The notes under the pieces: model-generated
Seen by the model: only the letters and a program-made list of their open reading frames with translations
Database searches by the model: none
What the model was told of the DNA's origin: nothing
Translations under genes and position numbers: made by a program
NCBI GenBank assembly: GCA_022784645.1
Contig: JALFZG010000059.1
Location: forward strand, 1 to 40,337
From: Bacteroidales bacterium
GTDB taxonomy: Bacteria > Bacteroidota > Bacteroidia > Bacteroidales > Paludibacteraceae
Length of the DNA: 40,337 bases
Direction of reading: 5' to 3'
Shown: one piece after another, positions 24,821 to 34,672 of the stretch
Numbering within the stretch: position 1 is the stretch's first letter
How the letters are laid out: every line of letters starts with the position of its first letter

Positions 24821-27800
24821 TCAGAACTGCAGGCTGCAGCCGATAACGGTAGTCATAGAACGCGGGTAGATGTTGTTGTCGATACCGCCACTAACTTCGG
24901 GGTCAAGACCCTTATAGCGTGAGAATACGCATGGGTTAGAGATGGTAGCATAAACGCGAGCGTTCAGTTTCTTCTTAGAAGGAATGGTGTAACCAAGGGT
25001 GATGTTGTCAATACGGAGGAACGAAGCATTCTCAACGAAGAAATCACTCATGAAGTAGTTGGCATTGCCTTTTACAGCAGGATTGATGATGTAGTCACCA
25101 GCGGTCTCATCCCAGATAAGTTCCTTGGTAGCATCGCCCTTGAATCCATCGCCATAATAGGTGTTGAAAGCCGAGCGAAGCACGCCATGGTAACCGCCAT
25201 TCTGACTTTGGTAAATCTTAGACGATTCAATCCACTGGAGATTGGCAGCGAGGACGTCGTTATACACATAGTTACCGAGTGCAGCACGGAGAGTGATACC
25301 GAGGTCAACGCCATAGAATTGGAACTTAGTCTGCAAGCCCATGGTCACCTTAGCTGCGGGCGAAGAGTGTATGTAGCGGTCGTCAGAAGAGATCTGACCA
25401 TCTTTGTTGCGGTCAACAAGTGCGTATACCTGCGTGCCATCTTCCATTGCCACTTTCTGCGTCTCATATACGAAGAACGAACTTGCAGCATATCCTACCA
25501 TGTGTGCTTGGATGTTATTACCCGTACCGGAAGAGATACCACCGGTAGCTACGTAGTAGCCTTCTTCGTCAGAGAGGAGTTGGGTAATCTTATTTTCGTT
25601 CCAAGCCACGTTGTAGCTCAAATCCCACTTGAAGTTCTTCTTGTCGATCAACACGCCATTGATAGCAAACTCAACACCCTGATTGTAGAGTGAACCGATA
25701 TTGCCCATCATCTGGTTGCGGAAGTTAGAACCAGCAGAAACGTTCACTTGCGAGAGGAGGTCGCGAGTAGAACGATAGTAGTAATCGAGGTTACCACTAA
25801 TACGGTTGTTCAAGAAAGAGTAGTCAAGACCCACGTTGTAAGTAGTGGTCTTCTCCCAGGTAAGGTCAGGGTTGTAAACGCCCGGACGCGCATTGGCAAA
25901 CACGTTATTGCCATTGGCATCGGTACCAACGATTTCATTGCTGTCACCAACCGGATAATACGCATGCGTTTGCGCATTCTCATAGGTAGCGAGGTAGTAG
26001 TAGTCGAGTCCGAGATCCTGCTGACCGGTGATACCATAGTCAAAGCGGAGCTTAAGGTCGTCGATCTGACGAACATCAGAGAAGAATGTCTCGTTGAATT
26101 TCCAAGCGATAGCAGCCGATGGGAAGAGTCCCCAACGCGCGTTTTTGCCCTTACTGTTCTTACGAGCGAAACGAGACGAACCGTCGGCACGGAAGGTAGC
26201 GGTAAGAAGGATTTGATTCCAACCGTTCCAATTCAAACGACCATACACAGACTGGAGCGCATTATCAGACTCACCACGACGGGTGTTTTCAGCCTTGCGC
26301 TCGTATTCCTGACCAGCGAGGGTAGGATCGGAGTTGGTAGTTTGATAATGACCGCAACCATCGGAGAAGGATTTCCAGTGGAAATACTGGTTTTCGTAAC
26401 CTACCATGATGTCGAAGTGCTGCTCCTCTGTGAAGTCCTTATAATATTGCGCGTACGCAGAGAACTGGAGGTTATATTTCGACTTGTTGGTAAAGCCATT
26501 CCAGCCATAGTAGTGATTCGAATACGACTGATCGGAGATGTCGGTAGTCTGCTTACCATAGGAGTAGTCAGCACCGAAGTTAGCATGAACGCGAAGGTCT
26601 TCAAAACCATGAATCTTATAGTCAGCCTCGAAGTTACCAACGAAAGAACCTGCATGTGCACGGTCGTTCTTCTGATCGAGGGTAGCTACAGGGTTAGCGG
26701 TCGTTTGTGCATTCTTTGTAACGGTCCAAACGGGGTCGCCATAGGTAGCTGTTTTGGTACGCTGATAATATCCGCCGAAGAATTTGTCGATATCATCGTC
26801 AGAAGAAAGCCATTCACCAGCGGCATTCTTAGCGCCACCCTTCACGGGCATGGTGGGGTCCATCGAGAGAGCAGCACCAACTACACCACCATCGGCATAA
26901 CGGTTGTAGATATACATACCCTTACCGTTGATATTGAGGTTGAGGTGGTTATCGAGGAGCGATGGAGCGAGGTTGAAGCTGGCGGTAACACGCTGCATGT
27001 TAGAGGTTTTGATAGTACCATTCTGGTCGGTATAACCGATAGAGAAACGATACGGCATGTTCTTTGCGCCTCCAGAGATAGAGATGTTGTGGTCAGTAGA
27101 AACAGCGGTACGATAGATTTGGTCTTGCCAATCGGTGTTGTAGGTGCCGAGTGAGGACATAGCGTCAGCACTATGACCAAGACCAGAAGCATACGCACGA
27201 ATCTCATCGCCCGTGAGCGTCTCCATACGGTTGGTGAGGGTACCGAAGCTAACGTTACCATTGTACGTGATAGCGGGCTTGCTACCCTTAGCACCTTTCT
27301 TCGTGGTGATGATAATCACACCATTGGAAGCACGGCTACCATAGATAGCGGTAGCAGAAGCGGATTTCAAAACGGTAAACGACTCGATATCAGCGGGATT
27401 CACCATAGAGAGCGGGTTAGCCACACCTTGGATACCATTGTTATCCATAGCCAAACCATCGATAACAACGAGCGGAGCGTTAGAAGCGTTGAGCGAAGCA
27501 CCACCACGGATGGTGATATTACCAGCACCACCAGGGGTACCATCGGCAGCAACGACCGTAACACCCGCAATCTTACCTTGCAGCATGTCTTGTGCATTGG
27601 TCACGAGACCTTTGTTCATATCATCGGGCTTGATAGCGGTAACAGCACCGGTAGCATCGCCTTTTTTCACAACACCATAACCAACGACAACGACTTCTTC
27701 GAGGAGCTCATTGTCTTCAGCCAGGCGAACAGCCATATTAGCCGTAGCGGCAATCGTGAGGGTCTTATAACCCATGTAAGAAATTTGCAATTGCGCCCCC

Positions 27801-28006
27801 GAGTTCACGTTGAGGGTAAAATTGCCGTCCCAATCGGTAATCGTACCGTTGGTAGTACCTACTTCAAGGACACTTGCACCAATAACCGGTTCGCCGGTGG
27901 TAGCATCCGTAACGGTACCAGTAACAGTCATTTGAGCCATAGCCACCAAGCCGAAGCAGAGGAGCAAAGACATCAATGCTGCACGCAGAGAGATATTGTT
28001 TTTCAT
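24821..28006 (-). CDS. SusC/RagA TonB-dependent outer-membrane transporter
   Basis: A 1061-residue TonB-dependent receptor of the SusC family. The signal peptide ends near AMAQ (25). A carboxypeptidase-regulatory-like domain (about 27-98) contains GTVTDATTGEPVIGASV and SYMGYKT. A TonB box EVVVVGYG is at 104-111, followed by the plug with VVIDG and IYGSRASNGVIIITTKKG. The barrel ends in NIYPRSMTTVIGCSLQF, the standard family terminus. SusC forms the energised channel beneath the SusD lid for oligosaccharide import. It sits between an upstream lipoprotein gene (44-bp gap) and susD (36-bp gap). With no glycoside hydrolase in the window, the substrate cannot be named from sequence. Confidence 0.97.
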   Translation of the reverse strand: MKNNISLRAALMSLLLCFGLVAMAQMTVTGTVTDATTGEPVIGASVLEVGTTNGTITDWDGNFTLNVNSGAQLQISYMGYKTLTIAATANMAVRLAEDNELLEEVVVVGYGVVKKGDATGAVTAIKPDDMNKGLVTNAQDMLQGKIAGVTVVAADGTPGGAGNITIRGGASLNASNAPLVVIDGLAMDNNGIQGVANPLSMVNPADIESFTVLKSASATAIYGSRASNGVIIITTKKGAKGSKPAITYNGNVSFGTLTNRMETLTGDEIRAYASGLGHSADAMSSLGTYNTDWQDQIYRTAVSTDHNISISGGAKNMPYRFSIGYTDQNGTIKTSNMQRVTASFNLAPSLLDNHLNLNINGKGMYIYNRYADGGVVGAALSMDPTMPVKGGAKNAAGEWLSSDDDIDKFFGGYYQRTKTATYGDPVWTVTKNAQTTANPVATLDQKNDRAHAGSFVGNFEADYKIHGFEDLRVHANFGADYSYGKQTTDISDQSYSNHYYGWNGFTNKSKYNLQFSAYAQYYKDFTEEQHFDIMVGYENQYFHWKSFSDGCGHYQTTNSDPTLAGQEYERKAENTRRGESDNALQSVYGRLNWNGWNQILLTATFRADGSSRFARKNSKGKNARWGLFPSAAIAWKFNETFFSDVRQIDDLKLRFDYGITGQQDLGLDYYYLATYENAQTHAYYPVGDSNEIVGTDANGNNVFANARPGVYNPDLTWEKTTTYNVGLDYSFLNNRISGNLDYYYRSTRDLLSQVNVSAGSNFRNQMMGNIGSLYNQGVEFAINGVLIDKKNFKWDLSYNVAWNENKITQLLSDEEGYYVATGGISSGTGNNIQAHMVGYAASSFFVYETQKVAMEDGTQVYALVDRNKDGQISSDDRYIHSSPAAKVTMGLQTKFQFYGVDLGITLRAALGNYVYNDVLAANLQWIESSKIYQSQNGGYHGVLRSAFNTYYGDGFKGDATKELIWDETAGDYIINPAVKGNANYFMSDFFVENASFLRIDNITLGYTIPSKKKLNARVYATISNPCVFSRYKGLDPEVSGGIDNNIYPRSMTTVIGCSLQF

Positions 28007-28050
28007 CTGTAATATAAGCTTAAATAATTCTATTACAATCGATTAGGCAA

Positions 28051-29001
28051 TTATTCGTTTACGATTTTGTGTTCATCGTTACCAATCGTAAGCAAGCCTT
28101 TACCCTTGTCAAAGCCACTCAAACGGAGTTGCGACATTTCGCCGGTCTGGTCGTCTTTGATGTTAAGAACAAAACGCTTAGCCGACGTCATAGATGCAAC
28201 ACCCCAGTGGTACGTGGTGGTAACGGTAGTCGGTTTGCCATCAGCAACGAGGGCATCACCGGCATCGTTAACTTTCTTCTTCTCCTCGTACTTGGTAATC
28301 GTGAGGGTGTTAGCCTTCGAGCTCGGATCACGCAAGATAGCATAATCTGACATGATAAGCGAGGTAGCACCAAGGGTATCTTGCAGATACTCCTTTACTA
28401 CCTTAACGGTAGTATCCATCACTATGATAGGCTTACCAGTAACGGGATCCGGACGCTTAACAGGCTTGATAATCGTGTCGGTTTTCTCAAGCGTGTCGTA
28501 AAGAATGTAATACTCCGATTTCTCGAAATGCCATTTGGTGTTAGGCAAATCAGCCACAATCTTCTTTAGATTGGCGATAGGTGCAGAGGCATTGGAAATC
28601 GTGTCTCCCTTGATAATGAGCGAGTTACCCCAATAGAGCACATTGAGCGCTTCACCTTGCCCGAGTGGCGTAAAGGTGTAGTGCACACCAAGGCCATCCT
28701 CATTGATGTCGCCTTGCTCATAGTTGTACACAACCGAAGGCCATTCTTCAGCGACACCATCGCCGAATACATAGCCAAACGGCGCAATCTGATGCTTTTC
28801 AGCATCAACGATAGTCCATTCCACAATCTGCATGGTCAGACCATCCGTCACCGTCTTGGAGCGGGTAACCGTCTTCTCAAACGATGTAGATGCCATTTGT
28901 CCGGCAAGCTCGTTCACATTCACATCCTCCTGCTGGGAGCAACCAACAAGACATGCGAGCGACACCGAAAGAATGGCAGTCAAAAAAACTTTGGTTTTCA
29001 T
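28051..29001 (-). CDS. Lipoprotein upstream of susC, unknown function
   Basis: A 316-residue lipoprotein with signal peptide MKTKVFLTAILSVSLACLVG and Cys21 in the lipobox LVGC. The mature protein is beta-rich and Lys/Asp/Thr-rich, with WGNSLIIKGDTISNASAPI and a paired VKRPDPVTGKPIIVMDTTVK region. No known family was recognised. It lies between the sugar-transporter gene (109-bp gap holding a direct repeat) and susC (44-bp gap), so it probably belongs to the glycan-uptake operon and may be a surface-exposed accessory binding protein. That role is inferred from context only. Confidence 0.7.
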   Translation of the reverse strand: MKTKVFLTAILSVSLACLVGCSQQEDVNVNELAGQMASTSFEKTVTRSKTVTDGLTMQIVEWTIVDAEKHQIAPFGYVFGDGVAEEWPSVVYNYEQGDINEDGLGVHYTFTPLGQGEALNVLYWGNSLIIKGDTISNASAPIANLKKIVADLPNTKWHFEKSEYYILYDTLEKTDTIIKPVKRPDPVTGKPIIVMDTTVKVVKEYLQDTLGATSLIMSDYAILRDPSSKANTLTITKYEEKKKVNDAGDALVADGKPTTVTTTYHWGVASMTSAKRFVLNIKDDQTGEMSQLRLSGFDKGKGLLTIGNDEHKIVNE

Positions 29002-29042
29002 CTTGGAATGTAGTTAATAAAGTTATGATATTTGGTATTTTA

Positions 29043-29098
29043 ACGTGTTTTTCGGAAATGTTTTCACGAACGTGTTTTTCGGAAACTGTTTTTCACGA
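29043..29098. repeat. Two adjacent 27-29-bp direct repeats
   Basis: ACGTGTTTTTCGGAAATG then TTTTCACGA (29043-29069) is followed at once by the same sequence with two extra bases (29070-29098). Each copy starts with ACGTG and ends with CACGA. The pair lies between the transporter stop and the lipoprotein start, a possible operator or mRNA-processing site. Confidence 0.7.
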
Positions 29099-29110
29099 AT
29101 ACTTGCATTC

Positions 29111-30463
29111 TTAATTCTTCTTCTCTCGGATGAGTAGCACGGAAGCGGCACCAGCGAGGAGCAAGACGCCCGCGATGAAGAGCATCCATACTTGCGTACC
29201 CGCGCATATATATTTAAGGAGTACGCCACCGCAGAGAGCTGCCACGATTTGCGGGAGGCAGATGGTGCAGTTGAAGAGTCCGAGATAGTAGCCCATGTTG
29301 TCACCATTGAGTGAGTTGGTAAGGATGGTGAAGGGCAAAGCAAGCATAGCCGCCCAAGCAGCACCAACCAACGCAAACGAAAGGAAGAGCACGTATTGGT
29401 TGGTAACGAAGATAAGGGACATGAAGCCCAACCCACCCACGATGAGTGAGATGATATACGCGCCCTTATTGCCAACCCAATGCTCGAGTTTAGGCAGGAA
29501 AGCCGCCCAGATAAGCGAACCAACCGCCTGCACAGCAAACACCACGCCAACCCAGTTGCCGGCATTCTGATATGCCTCAGCAGCTGTAGTCACGCCATCC
29601 CAACCAAAACATTGGGTAGCTACCGAGCCGTTGGTGTAGGTCCACATGTACATGAACGCAGCCCAGCAGAAGAACTGCACGAGTCCCACTGTCCAGAACG
29701 TAGAAGGAGCATGAACGAGCAACTTAACGAAGTTCACATCCTCTTTCTTACCCTCCTCCTGCTTTTCTGAGAGGCCATGGAACGCCTTGTATTCCTGCGG
29801 GTTAAGCTCTTTGACAGCAAAGAACGTATAAAGTACACAGAGGATCAGGATAGCCGCACCGATATAGAACGACCACTTCACCGAATCGGGGATAACACCT
29901 TCGGGAGCCGTGTTGGCAATACCGATCCATGTAAAGAAAATCGGGAAGAGGTAACCCACGAGCGAGCCTGCGTTGCAGAGGAATGATTGGATACTATAAG
30001 CCGTACCTTTCTGCTCCTCATTGACCATATCGCCCACCATCATCTTAAACGGCTGCATCGCGATATTAATAGAGGTGTCGAGGAACATCAGCGAGAACAA
30101 GCCGAACCACATAGCGGCATTCAGTCCGAGGAAAAGCCCCTGCGAGAACGTGAAATTGCCGGCATTGGGCAAGAGCAGCATCACAGCCACCGCGATGATA
30201 GCGCCCACAAGCAGATAGGGCTTACGACGACCGAGGCGACACCACGTGCGATCCGAATACTTACCGATAATCGGCTGCACAATCATACCCATGAGCGGCG
30301 GAAGGATCCAGAAGAACGAGAGGGTGTGCGGGTCAGCACCGAGGGTTGCAAAAATGCGCGAGATGTTAGCACTCTGAAGCGCATAAGCAATCTGAACGCC
30401 GAAGAAGCCGGCACTCAAATTAAAGAGCTGAAAAAACGATCGATTTGTACTGAGTTTATTCAT
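29111..30463 (-). CDS. SLC45/GPH-like MFS sugar transporter
   Basis: A 450-residue, roughly 12-helix inner-membrane carrier, started at the ATG at 30463 (the frame to 30499 would add 12 residues). FNLSAGFFGVQIAYALQSAN in helix 1 and the loop motif GKYSDRTWCRLGRRKPY (68-84, an MFS motif A of the D-x5-G-R-R form) match SLC45-type sucrose/maltose permeases, which are frequent in Bacteroidota starch loci. It would carry the disaccharide released in the periplasm into the cytoplasm, by cation symport in the family. It is first in the gene set transporter-lipoprotein-susC-susD and has a consensus promoter. The substrate is probably maltose-like, inferred only from the family. Confidence 0.85.
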   Translation of the reverse strand: MNKLSTNRSFFQLFNLSAGFFGVQIAYALQSANISRIFATLGADPHTLSFFWILPPLMGMIVQPIIGKYSDRTWCRLGRRKPYLLVGAIIAVAVMLLLPNAGNFTFSQGLFLGLNAAMWFGLFSLMFLDTSINIAMQPFKMMVGDMVNEEQKGTAYSIQSFLCNAGSLVGYLFPIFFTWIGIANTAPEGVIPDSVKWSFYIGAAILILCVLYTFFAVKELNPQEYKAFHGLSEKQEEGKKEDVNFVKLLVHAPSTFWTVGLVQFFCWAAFMYMWTYTNGSVATQCFGWDGVTTAAEAYQNAGNWVGVVFAVQAVGSLIWAAFLPKLEHWVGNKGAYIISLIVGGLGFMSLIFVTNQYVLFLSFALVGAAWAAMLALPFTILTNSLNGDNMGYYLGLFNCTICLPQIVAALCGGVLLKYICAGTQVWMLFIAGVLLLAGAASVLLIREKKN

Positions 30464-30521
30464 GGCGAATAAAATTTTAACGTTAAAGAGCACACACATT
30501 GGCGCGCGCCCAAAATTTTTG

Positions 30522-30553
30522 CAAAATTACATAAAAAATTTTAATCCACCAAA
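30522..30553 (-). promoter_or_regulatory. Bacteroidota promoter of the glycan-uptake operon
   Basis: On the minus strand TTTG (30550-30553), 20 bp, TAATTTTG (30522-30529), leaving a leader of about 50 nt before the ATG at 30463. No further promoter of this quality was seen before susC or susD. Confidence 0.75.
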
Positions 30554-30796
30554 CGAACTTATACTTTTTTATCCCAAAATTTACACGCAAACGTTTCCAA
30601 AATGCATTTTGAATAGATTTTTGCAATTAGTTGCGATATTTTATATGATAATTTGCGGGAACAGCTATCTCAAGCAACAAAATATTCGCAATTCTACAAA
30701 AACGACAATTTTTCCACAAATTCGGGCTTTCGTGCTGGAATATCCGTCATTTTTTACCATTTCACCCACCGTTCATCCTCCACGCATCGTCCGTTC

Positions 30797-30875
30797 ATCT
30801 AGCTTGTATCTAGCTTGTATCTAGCTTGTATCTAGCTTATTTGCAAGCACGATGGAAGCCAGATACAAGCTAGAT
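30797..30875. repeat. 11-bp tandem repeat with inverted copy
   Basis: Four tandem copies of ATCTAGCTTGT (30797-30840; the last ends TTAT) and, after 20 bp, one inverted copy AGATACAAGCTAGAT (30861-30875). The unit is close to one helical turn, so bound proteins would lie on one face. The array is in the divergent intergenic region between the sugar-transporter and recQ promoters. The rest of 30554-30796 is AT-rich with no gene recognised. Confidence 0.75.
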
Positions 30876-30954
30876 TCGCTATAGATGCTTTACGGCCAAA
30901 CAAGACGAAAAAAAAGTGGCTTCGCGAAAAAAATTCATTTTTTTTAGGCAAATA

Positions 30955-31026
30955 TTTGCGTAATTCAAAAAAAAGCGCTACCTTTGTCTTCGTTTTCGCA
31001 GGAAGGAGCCCTTTCTGCGAGGAAAA
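30955..31026 (+). promoter_or_regulatory. recQ promoter and leader hairpin
   Basis: TTTG (30955-30958), 20 bp, TACCTTTG (30979-30986). Near the predicted start site the leader has a long imperfect hairpin in which TTTTCGCAG (30993-31001) pairs with CTGCGAGGAAAA (31015-31026). About 100 nt of leader precede the ATG at 31094. Confidence 0.7.
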
Positions 31027-31093
31027 CACACGTAATAACAGTAATAAATAAAGCATAGTCAACAACAACTTGACACAAAACAAGCAAATAAAG

Positions 31094-33274
31094 ATGAACA
31101 GACACGATGAACTTATCGAGGCATTAAAAAAGAACTTCGGTTATGACAAGTTCAAGGGCAACCAAGAAGAGATTATCAGTAATCTGATGGATGGCAACGA
31201 CACGTTTGTACTGATGCCAACGGGCGGAGGCAAAAGTTTGTGCTATCAGCTTCCTTCGCTATTGATGGAAGGAACAGCCATTGTAATTTCTCCCCTGATC
31301 GCGCTGATGAAGAATCAAGTAGATGCCATGCGCAATTACTCGGATGAGGATGGAATAGCTCATTTCATCAACTCATCGCTTTCCCGCCCCGAGATTCAGG
31401 CGGTGAAGGAAGATATATTGGCAGGCAAAACGAAAATGCTGTATGTAGCTCCTGAGTCGCTCAAGAAGACGGAGAACATCGACTTCTTAAGGCAGGTAAA
31501 GATCTCTTTTTATGCCGTGGATGAGGCGCATTGTATATCGGAATGGGGACACGATTTCCGTCCGGAATACCGCGAAATCAAGCCCACCACGGAGAATATC
31601 GGCAAAGCGCCTATCATCGCATTGACGGCCACCGCCACACCGAAAGTGCAGAAAGATATTCAGAAAAACTTAGGTATGCAGCGTGCAACCGTCTTCAAGT
31701 CGAGTTTCAATCGTCCGAACCTGATGTACGAAGTACGTCCGAAGACGGAAGATGTAGATAAAGACATTATTAAATATATTCGTCAGATGGACGGCAAATC
31801 GGGCATCATCTATTGCCTGAGCCGCAAGACCGTAGAAGAACTTGCCGCCCGCCTGAAGGTAAACAATATCGAAGCCTTGCCGTATCATGCCGGTATGGAT
31901 GCCGCCATGCGAAGCGAGACACAAGACGCCTTCCTGATGGAGCGTTGTCAGGTGATTGTGGCCACTATTGCGTTTGGAATGGGTATCGACAAACCGGATG
32001 TGCGTTTTGTAATCCATTACGATGTACCCAAATCGCTTGAGGGCTACTATCAGGAGACGGGTCGTGCCGGCAGAGATGGTGGTGAGGGCCATTGCATCTG
32101 CTACTATTGCGACAAGGATATCGACCGCCTCAACAAGCTCATGCAAGACAAGCAGGGAAGCGAAAAAGAGATTGGCCAACAGTTGCTTCAGGAAACGAAA
32201 AACTACTGCACCACCAATATCTGTCGCCGAAAATTCCTTCTCCATTATTTCGGAGAGGAATACACGCAGGAGAATTGCGGATGTTGCGACAACTGCAAGA
32301 AATCTTACAATATGAAGGACGCTACCGAACTGCTTCAGCTCGTTTTGGAAACGATTATCGAACTCAAAGAGCAGTTTAAGGCGGACCATATTATCAATTT
32401 CCTAAAAGGCCACGAGACGGCTGCCATCAAGTCGTATAAACACGATGAGTTGGATTCGTTTGGTTGTGCGGTTGACGAGGATGAAGACCTGCTGAATGCG
32501 GTTATTCGTCAAGCGATGCTTTCGGGGTATCTGAAGCAGGAGATTGAGAGTTACGGCATTCTGAAAATAACTTCAGCGGGTAAGAAATTCCTGAAGAAAC
32601 CGACCGAATTCAAAGTGCCGGTAGAGGGCGATGGCGATGGCGATTCTGACGATATGGAGAATATGGCCGGTTGCGCAGCTGCCGATGACGTGCTCTACAG
32701 CATTCTCAAAGACACGCGCAAGAAGCTATCGAAGAAGATGAACGTGCCGCCTTTCGTTATTTTCCAAGACCCGAGTTTGGAGGCTATGGCTACTACCTAC
32801 CCCATCACCTATGAGGAGCTTCAGAATATCCCGGGAGTAGGTGCCGGTAAGGCGAAGCGATATGGCGAGGAGTTCATCCGCATTATCAAAGAATACGTTG
32901 AAGAAAACGATATCATCCGTCCGGAAGATATGCGTATTCGTTCGGTTGCCAAAAACTCGCAGCAGAAAATCAGCATCATTCAAGCTATTGACCGGCGTGT
33001 GGATTTAGACGATTTGGCTGAGTCAAAGGGCATGTCGATGGAAGAACTGCTGGATGAGATTGAGGCAATCGTATATAGCGGTACGAAGCTGAATATCAAT
33101 TACTTCATCGATGAAATCATGGAGGAAGATAAGCGTGATGAGATCTATGATTACTTCCGTACGGCCCACACCGACAGCGTGAAAGTAGCGATGAAAGAGC
33201 TCGATGAAGATGACATCAGCGAGATTGATGTCCGCTTGGTGCGCGTGAAGTTCCAAAGCGAAATGGGCAACTAA
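31094..33274 (+). CDS. recQ: ATP-dependent DNA helicase RecQ
   Basis: A 726-residue 3'-5' DNA helicase acting in recombination and replication-fork repair. I use the ATG at 31094; the frame also opens at a TTG at 31070. Walker A PTGGGKSLCYQLP begins at 42, DEAH is 143-146 with the aromatic loop HCISEWGHDFRPEY following, and QETGRAGRDG (320-329) is motif VI. The zinc site uses Cys377, Cys395, Cys398 and Cys401. A winged-helix RQC domain follows. An HRDC domain contains VIFQDPSLEAMA and IPGVGAGKAKRYGEEF. A further acidic C-terminal region of about 120 residues is longer than in E. coli RecQ. No key residue is missing. Confidence 0.95.
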   Translation: MNRHDELIEALKKNFGYDKFKGNQEEIISNLMDGNDTFVLMPTGGGKSLCYQLPSLLMEGTAIVISPLIALMKNQVDAMRNYSDEDGIAHFINSSLSRPEIQAVKEDILAGKTKMLYVAPESLKKTENIDFLRQVKISFYAVDEAHCISEWGHDFRPEYREIKPTTENIGKAPIIALTATATPKVQKDIQKNLGMQRATVFKSSFNRPNLMYEVRPKTEDVDKDIIKYIRQMDGKSGIIYCLSRKTVEELAARLKVNNIEALPYHAGMDAAMRSETQDAFLMERCQVIVATIAFGMGIDKPDVRFVIHYDVPKSLEGYYQETGRAGRDGGEGHCICYYCDKDIDRLNKLMQDKQGSEKEIGQQLLQETKNYCTTNICRRKFLLHYFGEEYTQENCGCCDNCKKSYNMKDATELLQLVLETIIELKEQFKADHIINFLKGHETAAIKSYKHDELDSFGCAVDEDEDLLNAVIRQAMLSGYLKQEIESYGILKITSAGKKFLKKPTEFKVPVEGDGDGDSDDMENMAGCAAADDVLYSILKDTRKKLSKKMNVPPFVIFQDPSLEAMATTYPITYEELQNIPGVGAGKAKRYGEEFIRIIKEYVEENDIIRPEDMRIRSVAKNSQQKISIIQAIDRRVDLDDLAESKGMSMEELLDEIEAIVYSGTKLNINYFIDEIMEEDKRDEIYDYFRTAHTDSVKVAMKELDEDDISEIDVRLVRVKFQSEMGN

Positions 33275-33352
33275 GCCGCTGATAGACAGGCATTTACAAA
33301 CGGAGGACATTTTTCCAAAACCCTCCTACCCATTATTAAATACGACTCTATT

Positions 33353-34672
33353 TTGCATAAAAACGAAATCGATATTATCACATTAGGATGCTCCAAAAAC
33401 TTAGTGGATGCAGAGCGGCTGATGCGCCAACTGGAGGCAGCAGGCTATCATTGTGTGCACGACTCCGAGCAGCCACAAGGCGAGATTGCCGTCATCAACA
33501 CCTGCGGGTTTATTGGTGACGCCAAAGAAGAATCCATCAACACGATCCTGCAATTTGCGGAGCGAAAAAAACGAAAGAAACTGAAGAAACTCTTCGTGAT
33601 GGGTTGCCTGAGTGAGCGTTATATGGCAGAATTGGAGGAAGAGTTGCCCGAAGTGGACAAGTATTACGGCAAGTTCTCTTTCATGGACTTGATTGCCGAC
33701 CTCGGGCATGCCGTAGAAACGGGTTGTCTGCAAGAGCGCACCATCACTACGCCCGAGCATTACGCCTATATCAAGATTTCCGAAGGCTGCAACCGCTTCT
33801 GCTCGTATTGCGCTATTCCGCTCATCACGGGTAGGCACACGAGTAGGCCGATGGAGGAGATTCTCCAAGAGGTAAGATGGTTGACGAAGCAGGGCGTCAA
33901 GGAGTTTCAAGTGATTGCCCAAGACCTATCCGCTTACGGTACCGACTTGGAGGTGGATGGCCGAAAAGGGGTGCATCTGCTGCCGGAATTGGTAGAACGC
34001 ATGAGCGAGATCGAAGGCGTGGAATGGATTCGTTTGCATTACGCCTACCCCACCGATTTTCCGATGGACCTCTTGCGCGTAATGCGCGAAAAAAAGAATG
34101 TGTGCAAGTACCTCGATATCGCGCTGCAACATTGTACGGACAATATGCTCACGAAAATGAGGCGACACATATCGGCTCAAGAGCAAAACGACTTGATTCG
34201 CACCATCCGGCAAGAACTACCGGGGATCTGCCTCCGAACGACTCTGATGGTGGGGCATCCGGGTGAGACGGAAGAAGATTTTCAAGCGCTGCTCGAATTC
34301 ACGAAGTCGATGCGTTTTGAACGAATGGGCGCGTTTGCTTTTTCCAACGAAGAAGGCACGTATGCTGCCGAGCATTACCAAGATGATATTCCGGAGGAAG
34401 TGAAGCAGAATCGGTTGGATAAACTGATGCGCATTCAAGAGCAGATTGCCGGTGAGATTAGCGAAAGCCGCATTGGAAAAACGCTCCGAACAATCATCGA
34501 CCGGGAAGAAGACGACTACTATGTAGGGCGAACCGAGTGGGACAGTCCGGAAGTCGATTGCGAGGTGCTCATCAGCAAGCAGACGATCCTCAAGATTGGC
34601 GCATTCTACGATATCAAGATAACAGGAAGTGAAAATTTCGACCTCTATGGCGAACTAAATTCTGAATTATGA
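33353..34672 (+). CDS. rimO: Ribosomal protein S12 methylthiotransferase RimO
   Basis: A 439-residue radical-SAM enzyme that methylthiolates the conserved aspartate of ribosomal protein S12. The UPF0004 domain carries Cys13 (LGCSKN), Cys51 (NTCGF) and Cys85 (GCLSERY) for one iron-sulfur cluster. The radical-SAM CxxxCxxC is CNRFCSYC (146-153). RHTSRPMEEILQEVRWL and QDLSAYGTDL favour RimO over MiaB, and a TRAM domain closes the protein. Initiation is most likely at TTG (33353), since no in-frame ATG precedes the first conserved motif. The stop overlaps the HU gene start by 4 bp. Confidence 0.95.
   Translation: MHKNEIDIITLGCSKNLVDAERLMRQLEAAGYHCVHDSEQPQGEIAVINTCGFIGDAKEESINTILQFAERKKRKKLKKLFVMGCLSERYMAELEEELPEVDKYYGKFSFMDLIADLGHAVETGCLQERTITTPEHYAYIKISEGCNRFCSYCAIPLITGRHTSRPMEEILQEVRWLTKQGVKEFQVIAQDLSAYGTDLEVDGRKGVHLLPELVERMSEIEGVEWIRLHYAYPTDFPMDLLRVMREKKNVCKYLDIALQHCTDNMLTKMRRHISAQEQNDLIRTIRQELPGICLRTTLMVGHPGETEEDFQALLEFTKSMRFERMGAFAFSNEEGTYAAEHYQDDIPEEVKQNRLDKLMRIQEQIAGEISESRIGKTLRTIIDREEDDYYVGRTEWDSPEVDCEVLISKQTILKIGAFYDIKITGSENFDLYGELNSEL

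Noticed and set aside
25748..27154. 468-codon plus-strand frame inside susC
   Set aside because: Antisense shadow of a clear SusC gene. The Val/Ile/Thr/Glu-rich composition reflects the complement of the barrel coding sequence.
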